Positions 30,492 through 37,630 of a stretch of DNA of 37,630 bases are shown piece after piece; within the stretch, counting starts at the first letter, position 1; every line of letters begins with the position of its first letter. The notes below the pieces were generated by a model that saw only the letters and a program-made list of their open reading frames with translations, ran no database searches and had not been told where the DNA came from. The DNA is from an uncultured Coriobacteriaceae bacterium. Lineage in GTDB: Bacteria > Actinomycetota > Coriobacteriia > Coriobacteriales > Atopobiaceae. The position numbers and the translations under genes were made by a program. The stretch covers positions 1 to 37,630 of the forward strand of contig CACYGL010000010.1 in NCBI GenBank assembly GCA_902773995.1, in the 5' to 3' direction.

Positions 30492-32525
30492 ATGAGCTTC
30501 ACGGTCATTATCATCATCGTCTGCGTTGCGGTGGCGGCGGCACTTGTCGCCGTGTTTCTCGTCTTTGGACGATCCGAGACCAACTTCAAGTTTGACATTG
30601 GGGGCAACGGCCCTAAGGCCTCGGGCGGCTCCGACACGTCTGCCGAGACAACCACCCAGGGACGCCTTGTGGGTCAGGCGGCCGTCACCGGCGGAATCTT
30701 TGCCATTCTCCTGGGCAAGCTCTGGTCCATGCAGCTTTTGTCCTCTGACGAGTACACCAAGCAGGCCGAGTCCAACCGCACCCGCACCGTCTCGGTTCCG
30801 GCACCGCGCGGGCGCATCCTCGACCGCAACGGCAAGGAGATCGTCACCAACCGCTCGAGCCTCACAGTTCTCGCCGAGGCGGATGTCGCTAACGACGATA
30901 TCGAGCTCACTCTCATCGGCAACCTGATTGGCATGCCTGCCCTGGCCGTCAAGCGCAAGGTCGAGGACTCCTCGGCAGGTGCCCAGAGCCTGCGTTCGGT
31001 TGCTGTCGACGTCTCCCGGCGCGTCGTTGCGTTCCTGGGCGAGCACCCCACCGTATTCACGGGCGTCTCGGTGGCTGAGAGGACCCAGCGCTCCTACCCC
31101 TATGGCTCCCTTGCCGCGCACGTTGTGGGCTACACCGGTACCGTGACCTCTGACCAGCTCAACTCTACGGATTCCTCCGACGAGGGCGCCGTCCACTACA
31201 GCTCCGGCGACACCGTGGGGCAGTCGGGCGTCGAGCTCCAGTATGAGAGCGTGCTGCAGGGCGTTGCGGGCGAGCAGACCGTCTACGTCGACGCAGACGG
31301 TAACGTGCTTGACTACTCCACCTACGTGGAACCCCGCAGCGGCTCTGACGTCGTGCTTACGCTTGACATGGACGTTCAGAAGGCGGCGGAGGAGTCCTTA
31401 GTCAAGGTGGCTGAGTACCAGCAAAAGGCCGGCTACTCTGCCACGGGTGCCTGCGCCGTCGCCATCGACTGCACAAATGGCGAGGTCATCGCCATGGCAA
31501 GCTACCCCACCTACAACCCGAGCATCTTTGTGGGCGGCATCTCGACCAGCGACTGGGAGTCCCTGCAGTCCGAGGACGCAAATTACCCGCTCATGAACCG
31601 TGCGATCTCGGGCCAGTACCCCTCTGGCTCGATCATCAAGTCCCTCACCACCCTCGCCGCGCTGAGCTACGGCATCGCCACCGCCAGCTCCTCGTGGTAC
31701 TGCACCGGCTGGTGGACTGGCTTTGGCGACGCCTATCCCATGAAGTGCTGGTGGACATCTGGCCATGGCGAGATGAACCTCGTCACAGGCATCACCTACT
31801 CCTGCGATGTCGTCTTCTACGAGATAGGCAAGGGCTTCTACTACGACCAGGACCACCCAGAGGGTATGCAGGACACCTTCAAGAAGTTTGGCTTGGGCTC
31901 CCTCACGGGCATAGACCTTCCCAGCGAGGTGGAAGGGCGCGTCCCCGACGCCGACTGGAAGTGGAACTACTGGTCCAGCGCTACGGATGAGCAGCGCACC
32001 TGGCAGGGCGGCGACAACTGCAACCTTGCCATTGGCCAGGGCGACCTTCTCGTCACGTGCATGCAGATGGTCGACGCCTATGCGGGCATAGCCAACCGCG
32101 GGCCAATCTACAAGCCGCACGTGCTCAAGAGCGTCAAGAGCGCCACGGGTTCGGGAACCGTCATCGACTACAATCCGGAAGTCATCATCAACGCCGACGA
32201 GGATTCGGCCAACCTTGACATTGTCGACGAGGGCCTCTCCGGCGTGGTCTACCAGGAGTCCGCCACCCAGGCGGCCCACTGGACCAACCTAGACGTTGCC
32301 GTCCGTGGCAAGACCGGCACGGCAGAGCAGACCTCTGTGGGCGAGCCTGTTGGCTGGTTCATGGCGTTTGTGCCTGCCGAGAATCCCAAGTACGCGGTTG
32401 GTGCAAACATGGACCGTGTTCTCTCGGGTGCCTCGTCTGCAATGTATGTGGTCCGCGACATCATTGGCGCCATCTACGGGCAGCCGGATGACGTCTCCTA
32501 CGACACGACCAACGTCGACCGGTAG
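30492..32525 (+). CDS. mrdA: Penicillin-binding protein 2 (elongation transpeptidase)
   Basis: 677 residues. It cross-links peptidoglycan made by RodA. Transpeptidase motifs: SIIK with active Ser380 (SxxK 380-383), SCD (437-439) and KTG (607-609). The dimerisation/pedestal domain begins RGRILDRNGKEIVTNRSSL. Unusually, two hydrophobic segments precede it: residues ~5-26 and the canonical one at ~58-82 (GIFAILLGKLWSMQLL). Class B PBPs normally have one, so the extra segment puts the N-terminus outside. The ribosome binding site before ATG 30492 is modest (AAGG). Confidence 0.94.
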   Translation: MSFTVIIIIVCVAVAAALVAVFLVFGRSETNFKFDIGGNGPKASGGSDTSAETTTQGRLVGQAAVTGGIFAILLGKLWSMQLLSSDEYTKQAESNRTRTVSVPAPRGRILDRNGKEIVTNRSSLTVLAEADVANDDIELTLIGNLIGMPALAVKRKVEDSSAGAQSLRSVAVDVSRRVVAFLGEHPTVFTGVSVAERTQRSYPYGSLAAHVVGYTGTVTSDQLNSTDSSDEGAVHYSSGDTVGQSGVELQYESVLQGVAGEQTVYVDADGNVLDYSTYVEPRSGSDVVLTLDMDVQKAAEESLVKVAEYQQKAGYSATGACAVAIDCTNGEVIAMASYPTYNPSIFVGGISTSDWESLQSEDANYPLMNRAISGQYPSGSIIKSLTTLAALSYGIATASSSWYCTGWWTGFGDAYPMKCWWTSGHGEMNLVTGITYSCDVVFYEIGKGFYYDQDHPEGMQDTFKKFGLGSLTGIDLPSEVEGRVPDADWKWNYWSSATDEQRTWQGGDNCNLAIGQGDLLVTCMQMVDAYAGIANRGPIYKPHVLKSVKSATGSGTVIDYNPEVIINADEDSANLDIVDEGLSGVVYQESATQAAHWTNLDVAVRGKTGTAEQTSVGEPVGWFMAFVPAENPKYAVGANMDRVLSGASSAMYVVRDIIGAIYGQPDDVSYDTTNVDR

Positions 32526-32538
32526 GGGAGGCGGGCTC

Positions 32539-33756
32539 ATGGCAAACATGGCAAGAAGACAAGGTCTTCTCAACTCTGCAAGCAACCACCTCAACCGGGG
32601 GTCCTCGAGAAGGGCGTCCACGGGCTCCGGTCGGCTTGGCAAGACCTTGGGCGGGCTCTACCTCTCCCAGCTCATCCCAGCGCTGCTTCTCGTGGTCTAT
32701 GGCGTGGTGGTCATCTGGTCTGCCTCCCTCACAATTCCCGAGGCAAACTTCCCAAGGCACCTCGTGGGCATTGCCATGGGTCTTGTGGGTGCCGTGCTTG
32801 TATGGCGCTATGACTACCGAAACCTCCAGGGCATGACGCGCACGCTCCTCATTATTGCGTGCATCCTCATGATTGCGCCTAAGATCCCCGGCCTTAGCTA
32901 CTCAGCGAAGGGCATCACGGGTTGGGTCAAGGTGCCGGGCGTTGGCATCACCTTCCAGCCCTCAGAGCTCGCCAAGCTCGTGGTGATCTACCTCATGGCG
33001 GCGCTTGGCGCCCAGTACAACGGAAAGATCGAGTCGCTTCGCGACTACGTGCGCCTCTGCGCGATTCTTCTGGTGCCCTTTGGCTTGATCCTCCTTCAGC
33101 CAGACCTTGGCACCGGCCTGGTGCTTCTGGTGTTTGGCGCAACCATAATCATTTGCGCGGGGGCCAAGCGCAGCTGGGTCCTCGTGACCATTGCGCTCAT
33201 CGTTGTTGGCGCTGCCGCCATCATCGTGACGTCCATGCTCGATGGCTTCCCGCATATCCTGAAGACCTACCAGCTCAACCGCCTCATCGTGTTTGTCGAC
33301 CCCTCTGTTGACCCAACAAACAACGGATACAACCTGCAACAGGCAAAGATTGCCGTAGGGTCTGGCGGACTTCTCGGCAAGGGCATTGGCGGCGCCACGC
33401 AGGCGGGCAACGGCTTTCTCCCCGAGGCCCAGACCGACTTCGTCTTTGCCCTCCTCGCCGAGGAGTTTGGCTTTGTTGGGGGCTTCGTGCTGCTCGGGCT
33501 CTTTGCATGGATGATTCTCTCGACAATACTTCTGGGCATGCGTTGCGAGTCTATGTTTGGCAAGCTCGTGTGCGTGGGCTGCGCCGCCATGTGGACGTTC
33601 CAGGTGCTTGAGGAGGTGGGCATGTGCATGGGCATCATGCCCATCACGGGCATCCCGCTCCCGTTCATCAGCTATGGCGCAACCTCCATGATCGCGCAGC
33701 TCATGGCCGTGGGGATGGTACAGTCTGTGTGGAGGCACCGGCAGAAGTCCGCCTAG
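32539..33756 (+). CDS. rodA: Peptidoglycan glycosyltransferase RodA (SEDS family)
   Basis: 405 residues from the ATG at 32539 with GGGGAGG upstream; the longer open frame lies inside mrdA. About ten membrane segments. SEDS signatures include GITGWVKVPGVGITFQPSELAKL, LLQPDLGTGLVL with the conserved catalytic-region Asp, and the C-terminal GIMPITGIPLPFISYGATSM. It polymerises lipid II with PBP2 as its partner, encoded just upstream. A basic N-terminal extension of ~45 residues (NLRG/SRRAS-like) is cytoplasmic. FtsW is the alternative family member, but context fits RodA. Confidence 0.93.
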   Translation: MANMARRQGLLNSASNHLNRGSSRRASTGSGRLGKTLGGLYLSQLIPALLLVVYGVVVIWSASLTIPEANFPRHLVGIAMGLVGAVLVWRYDYRNLQGMTRTLLIIACILMIAPKIPGLSYSAKGITGWVKVPGVGITFQPSELAKLVVIYLMAALGAQYNGKIESLRDYVRLCAILLVPFGLILLQPDLGTGLVLLVFGATIIICAGAKRSWVLVTIALIVVGAAAIIVTSMLDGFPHILKTYQLNRLIVFVDPSVDPTNNGYNLQQAKIAVGSGGLLGKGIGGATQAGNGFLPEAQTDFVFALLAEEFGFVGGFVLLGLFAWMILSTILLGMRCESMFGKLVCVGCAAMWTFQVLEEVGMCMGIMPITGIPLPFISYGATSMIAQLMAVGMVQSVWRHRQKSA

Positions 33757-33780
33757 CGGCGGCCGGTCGTAAGGAGGATT

Positions 33781-34785
33781 ATGGCGCGCAAGATTCCATG
33801 GGGAAAGATTCTGGAGGTCGCCGGCGCAGGCAGGGACGCCCGCGAGGGCGGCTCTGAGGCCGTGCGCGTGTGGGTGCGCATCTCGTCGGGCGCACCCCGA
33901 GGGCTTGTGCTTGCCATCAAGGAGGCTCTTGTTGCCCGAGAGGCGACAGGCATCGTGGACGTTCGGCCTGTAGACGCACCCGCTCCCGATGGCGTGGCTC
34001 CGGACGCGCTGGTGATTGTGTGCGGAGAGCAGACCGCTGCCGAGGCCGCGCTTGCCCGCGATGCCGCCAGGCGCGCCGTGCCAGTGGCGCTTGTTGCGGA
34101 GTCTGCAGTCGAGGTTCCCGACGTCGAGCTCCCCGATGAGGCCATGCCCTTCCTGGAGGTCCTCGCGTGTGCGGATGCTCTCGCGCTGGTTCCCCGGCTT
34201 GGCACCTGGCTCGTGGGGGCCACCGACAAGGGCCTGGCACTTGCGGCTAACTTCCCCTTCTGCCGTCCCGCTGAGGTCGACTTGCTGGTGAGGCGCTGCG
34301 CCATGGAGAATGCTGCCGTGGGGGCAGTGACCCTCATCCCAGGCTCTGACATGGCGGTCATGACAGCCAACCAGGCAAAGCTCGCCCTTGACATCGCGGT
34401 TGCCTATGGGCGCGGGCTTGACCCTTCGCGTGCGCTGGAGCTTGCGGGCGTGGTTGGTGCTGGCTTTGGCTATCGTGCGCTGGCCCGCGCTGTCTCGCGC
34501 GTTGTTCCCGGCCTTGGCTGGGCGTTCAAGGGTGCCGTGGGTTATGCCGGCACCGTGGCTACGGCACGCGCGCTGCAGGTTCGCTTTGACTTCGAGGATG
34601 GTTCGCTCCGCCCGCATGGCGAGGAGATCTCCCGCCAGGCGCCGGCGCGTCACCTCGAGCTTCCCAAGAGGTCCGGTGAGCACGCTCACAAGCAGGAGGA
34701 TGGCAGGCATGCCCACACAGGGCACACCTCCGCTCCGTCGTACGTGGTGCTCTGCCCCGACGGCTCCGTGGGTAGGGGTGAGTAG
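33781..34785 (+). CDS. DUF697-like protein of unknown function
   Basis: 334 residues, start behind AAGGAGG. The central part at about 200-275 (MTANQAKLALDIAVAYGRGLD, then GAGFGYRALARAVSRVVPGLGW and AVGYAGTVATARAL) follows the pattern of the DUF697 family, helical hairpins that may associate with the membrane. The N-terminal half has alpha/beta character but no P-loop. The C-terminal ~60 residues are His-rich and charged (HAHKQEDGRHAHTGH). It lies between rodA and the radical SAM gene in one orientation, 24 and 2 bases apart. Function unknown. Confidence 0.65.
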   Translation: MARKIPWGKILEVAGAGRDAREGGSEAVRVWVRISSGAPRGLVLAIKEALVAREATGIVDVRPVDAPAPDGVAPDALVIVCGEQTAAEAALARDAARRAVPVALVAESAVEVPDVELPDEAMPFLEVLACADALALVPRLGTWLVGATDKGLALAANFPFCRPAEVDLLVRRCAMENAAVGAVTLIPGSDMAVMTANQAKLALDIAVAYGRGLDPSRALELAGVVGAGFGYRALARAVSRVVPGLGWAFKGAVGYAGTVATARALQVRFDFEDGSLRPHGEEISRQAPARHLELPKRSGEHAHKQEDGRHAHTGHTSAPSYVVLCPDGSVGRGE

Positions 34786-34787
34786 CG

Positions 34788-36665
34788 GTGCGCCTAGCCA
34801 GAGAGGACCTCTTCCGGCTCATCGAGCCCCTGCTGCCGCTTGTCGAGAAGCCCTCGCGCTACCTCGATCACGAGTGGGGCGCCGTCGAGGAGCAGCCTGG
34901 CCCCTTCCATGCGTGTCTCGTCTATCCCGACGCCTATGAGGTCGGCCAGCCCAACCTGGGCATATCGATTCTTTACGACGCCCTCAACGGCGCCGATGGC
35001 ATCTCCTGCGAGCGCTGCTATCTGCCCTGGCATGACATGGCAGACCTCATGCGCGAGCGTCATGTGCCGCTGCTTGCCCTCGAGTCTGCGGCGCCGCTGG
35101 CCTCTTTTGACCTGGTGGGCTTCACGCTTGCCCACGAGCTTGTGGCTACGAACATCGTGGAGACCCTCGACCTCGCCGGTATTCCCGTTCGCGCGGCGGA
35201 TCGTGCCGAGGACGATGCCATAGTCATTGCCGGTGGTCCTTCCGTGTGGAATGCGGAGCCGCTTGCCCCCATGTTCGATGCGATCTTGCTGGGCGATGGC
35301 GAGGACGCCATTGTCGAGATTGCTGCCTGTGTTCGTGACGCCAGGGCGGCCGGGGCATCGCGCGAGAACATCCTCCTTGCGCTTTCGCGCATCCAGGGCG
35401 TCTACGTTCCCTCGCTCTACGACGTGGTCGTGGACAGCACATCGACGCGCTGGGGTTATGCCGTGCCCAGGCCTGGTACCAGCGCACCAGAGGTCGTGCT
35501 CAAGCGTTGCGTCGCGGACTTTGCGTCAACGCCCGCCTGTGCCGAGCACATCGTACCCTACATGGGGATTGTCCAGGACCGCCTTGCCATCGAGGTGCTG
35601 CGCGGCTGTGCGCGCGGGTGCCGCTTCTGCCAGGCGGGCATGACCTATCGTCCCGTGCGAGAGCGTCCCATGGACCAGGTGGTGGAGGCAAGCGAGCGAG
35701 GCCTTGCCGAGACGGGCTATGACGAGCTATCCCTCACGTCTCTCTCGACAACGGACCACTCGCAGTGCGCACCCATGTTGAACGAGCTCGACGAGCGCCT
35801 GTCTGGCCGTGGCATTCGTGTCTCGATTCCTTCTCAACGCCTTGACTCGTTTGGCGTTGACATGGCGAATGCTGCCTCTGGCTCTAAGCGCGGTGGCCTC
35901 ACCTTTGCACCCGAGGCGGGCACCCAGCGCCTGCGCGATGTCATCAACAAGAACGTGACCGAGGAGGACCTCGAGCGCGCTGCGAGAAACGCCTTCGAGC
36001 ACGGTTGGCGTCGCGTCAAGCTCTACTTCATGATGGGCCTTCCCACCGAGACGGACGATGACATCATGGCAATACCAGCCGCCACGCACCGCGTCCTCGA
36101 GATAGGCCGCGAGGTCGTCGGGCGTGGCAAGAAGAGCAAGGTGCAGGTCTCGGCCTCCGTCGCGGTCTTTGTGCCCAAGGCGTACACGCCATTCCAGTGG
36201 GCCGGGCAGCTCGAGGTGGGCGAGGTCGAGCGCCGCGCCAGACTGCTGCTGGGCGCCAACACCGATCGCGACGTGAAGATCTCCTATCACGACCCCAGGA
36301 CCTCACTCGTGGAGGGGGCGCTCTCCAAGATGGGTCGCGCCGGATTTGACCTGGTGCTTGCCGCTTGGCGCCGTGGATGCCGCTTTGACGCGTGGACGAG
36401 CGAGTTCAACTACGACGCCTGGGAGGCTGCCGCTGAAGAGCTTGGCTACGACCTGCCCTCCATTGCGTCGGAGGGCTTCCTGCTTGACGCGAGGCTCCCG
36501 TGGGACCACACCTCGCCCGGCGTCTCCAAGGGCTTTCTCCAGCGAGAGTGGCGCCGCGCTGCTCAAGGCGTCACCACCCCGGACTGCACTCGCGACTCCT
36601 GCGTGGGCTGTGGGGTGTGCCCCGCGCTTGGTGTGGACAACGTGGTTTGGGGTGAGCGCGCATGA
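34788..36665 (+). CDS. B12-binding-type radical SAM protein (TIGR03960-like)
   Basis: 625 residues from the GTG at 34788, two bases after the previous stop. N-terminal region (~40-200) is a cobalamin-binding-like Rossmann domain (LVYPDAYEVGQPNLGISILYD, IVIAGGPSVWNAEP). The radical SAM core carries Cys274, Cys278 and Cys281 (CARGCRFC). A further Cys cluster ends the protein (CTRDSCVGCGVC), possibly a second iron-sulfur site. The conserved YLDHEWG and FMMGLPTETDDD fit the TIGR03960 group. Substrate is not established. In many bacteria it is next to or fused with the DUF2344 protein that follows here, overlapping it by four bases. Confidence 0.88.
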   Translation: MRLAREDLFRLIEPLLPLVEKPSRYLDHEWGAVEEQPGPFHACLVYPDAYEVGQPNLGISILYDALNGADGISCERCYLPWHDMADLMRERHVPLLALESAAPLASFDLVGFTLAHELVATNIVETLDLAGIPVRAADRAEDDAIVIAGGPSVWNAEPLAPMFDAILLGDGEDAIVEIAACVRDARAAGASRENILLALSRIQGVYVPSLYDVVVDSTSTRWGYAVPRPGTSAPEVVLKRCVADFASTPACAEHIVPYMGIVQDRLAIEVLRGCARGCRFCQAGMTYRPVRERPMDQVVEASERGLAETGYDELSLTSLSTTDHSQCAPMLNELDERLSGRGIRVSIPSQRLDSFGVDMANAASGSKRGGLTFAPEAGTQRLRDVINKNVTEEDLERAARNAFEHGWRRVKLYFMMGLPTETDDDIMAIPAATHRVLEIGREVVGRGKKSKVQVSASVAVFVPKAYTPFQWAGQLEVGEVERRARLLLGANTDRDVKISYHDPRTSLVEGALSKMGRAGFDLVLAAWRRGCRFDAWTSEFNYDAWEAAAEELGYDLPSIASEGFLLDARLPWDHTSPGVSKGFLQREWRRAAQGVTTPDCTRDSCVGCGVCPALGVDNVVWGERA

Positions 36666-37369
36666 TCAACACCGTCGCCATCACCAACAGCAAGCTCAAC
36701 CAGTACCGGCTGCGCGTTCGCTACCGCAAGGACGGCCGGCTCGCACATCTGGGGCACCTCGAGGTCATCAACACCATCAACCGTAGCGTGCGTCGCTCGC
36801 AGCTCCCCTTTGCGGTTGGCAACGGCTTTGCGCGTCGCATGCGCCTGCAGTTCTCGCAGGCACTGCCCGTAGGTGCTGCGTCGTTGGGGGAGTACTTCGA
36901 TCTCTTCCTCACCGAGGAGATGGACCCCAAGGCAGCGCTCGAGCGGCTTGCCGCGTCGAGCCCAACGCTTTTGGCACCAATGGCAGCGGGCTATGTCCCC
37001 TACGGCCTGCCCGCCCTCGAGGCGTGGCTCACTCGCTCCACGTGGAGCGTGAACGTGATTGATGAGACAAGCGTGGAGGCTCTTTCCCAGGGCATCGATG
37101 CGGTGCGCGCAAGGGGAAGCCTCACGTACCTGCGCGGCGAGAAGGAAAAGCACGTGGACCTTGGTCGCACGCTTGTCTCTTGCGAGGTGCGTCCCAGTGG
37201 CAACGGCTTTCTTCTCGACTGCCGCTCCACCGAGGAAGGCTCCCTCAGGCCGGCAATCCTCATTGGAGCCGCCGCTCGGGAGGAGGGACTTGCCATGCCG
37301 GCGCTTTCTGTGTGCAGGGTCGCCCAGTGGCACGAGGATGAAGATGGGAGTCTTGTGGAGCCAATGTAG
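36662..37369 (+). CDS. DUF2344 / TIGR03936 partner of the radical SAM protein
   Basis: 235 residues; ATG overlaps the TGA of the radical SAM gene. The N-terminal YRLRVRYRKDGRLAHLGHLEVINTINR is the hallmark of this family, followed by LPFAVGNGFARRMRLQFSQALPVG. It is RNA-binding-like in its basic character, but the role is uncharacterised. The fixed pairing with TIGR03960 and position ahead of ribosomal protein genes suggests a shared modification of translation machinery, an inference. Confidence 0.88.
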   Translation: MINTVAITNSKLNQYRLRVRYRKDGRLAHLGHLEVINTINRSVRRSQLPFAVGNGFARRMRLQFSQALPVGAASLGEYFDLFLTEEMDPKAALERLAASSPTLLAPMAAGYVPYGLPALEAWLTRSTWSVNVIDETSVEALSQGIDAVRARGSLTYLRGEKEKHVDLGRTLVSCEVRPSGNGFLLDCRSTEEGSLRPAILIGAAAREEGLAMPALSVCRVAQWHEDEDGSLVEPM

Positions 37370-37487
37370 CGGGTCTCACCTCGGGCTCCTAGCAGGCTAG
37401 ACTTATCAAGGTTGTGCGGAAAAGCGTCAGGCCTCGGCCACCCGATTCAGTTTCCCTTGCGGCACCGCAGGTCAAGACGATTTTTCG

Positions 37488-37524
37488 TTGACGGTTTTCC
37501 GTGCGGCTAGTAAGATTACTTACT
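37488..37524 (+). promoter_or_regulatory. rplU promoter with dyad over the -10 box
   Basis: TTGACG (37488-37493) and TAAGAT (37511-37516) at an ideal 17-base spacing. AGTAAG (37509-37514) and CTTACT (37519-37524) form a perfect dyad across the -10 region, with an ATTA centre. The leader would be about 36 bases, too short for a large riboswitch; the upstream 37370-37487 has nothing recognised. Confidence 0.75.
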
Positions 37525-37558
37525 GTTGCACTCACGCCAGCAATGAAGGGTTACACAC

Positions 37559-37630
37559 ATGTACGCAATCGTAGCAACTGGTGGCAAGCAGTATAAGGTT
37601 GCCAAGGGCGACGTTCTCGACGTCGAGAAG
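37559..37630 (+). CDS. rplU: 50S ribosomal protein L21, 3' end outside window
   Basis: Only the first 24 codons are in the window. They read MYAIVATGGKQYKVAKGD and onward, the highly conserved L21 start. GAAGGG lies eight bases before the ATG. L21 binds 23S rRNA in the large subunit; rpmA (L27) is expected next outside the window. Confidence 0.95.
   Translation, partial: MYAIVATGGKQYKVAKGDVLDVEK

Overview
The window is bacterial, G+C-rich over most of its length, and looks like an actinobacterial chromosome of the class Coriobacteriia (Olsenella/Atopobium type). This lineage call is an inference. It rests on the G+C-rich codon use, the run mreB-mreC-mreD-mrdA-rodA followed by a TIGR03960/TIGR03936-type pair and rplU, and a CtpE-like P-type ATPase. 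No rRNA is present to confirm it.

Layout. (1) 1-4931 (+): an accessory cassette with visibly lower G+C than the rest. It encodes two small secreted beta-rich proteins (the first cut by the window edge), a possible 49-residue cationic peptide between them behind a near-perfect Shine-Dalgarno, three ABC permeases, an ABC ATPase with a Glu in place of the Q-loop Gln (the E-loop of lantibiotic-immunity transporters), and a membrane-anchored exported protein. This is the best candidate for an undescribed system: a Sec-exported antibacterial or signalling protein set with a LanFEG/BcrA-like self-protection transporter. (2) 5102-9723: ornithine carbamoyltransferase (+), a SprT-like metalloprotein (+), an LCM/PPM1-type methyltransferase (-), tryptophanyl-tRNA synthetase (-) and 5-formyltetrahydrofolate cyclo-ligase (+). 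The last has a perfect 40-bp tandem duplication over its start site. (3) 9738-18766 (-): the whole shikimate pathway plus the Phe and Tyr branches. The order of transcription is DAHP synthase, tyrA, aroB, aroA, aroC, pheA and a fused aroE-aroK. A separate aroQ follows, fused to a PTS EIIB domain. aroC carries a -1 frame break exactly at a TTTCCCC heptamer. (4) 18767-19325: a dyad-rich intergenic region, a terminator and tRNA-Arg(CCG). (5) 19443-24543 (+): a CtpE-like ATPase overlapping aconitase. (6) 24649-27758 (+): a zinc-ribbon membrane protein, a cyclophilin and a TPR membrane protein. (7) 27818-33756 (+): the rod-shape/elongasome genes mreBCD, PBP2 and rodA. (8) 33781-37630 (+): a DUF697-like protein, a B12-binding radical SAM protein, its DUF2344 partner, and the start of rplU with a clear promoter.

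How the genes work together. Region 3 can take phosphoenolpyruvate and erythrose-4-phosphate to prephenate, phenylpyruvate and hydroxyphenylpyruvate, provided aroC is functional. Region 7 forms the sidewall peptidoglycan machine, with RodA polymerising, PBP2 cross-linking and MreBCD scaffolding. Aconitase and ornithine carbamoyltransferase belong to citrate and arginine/ornithine metabolism.
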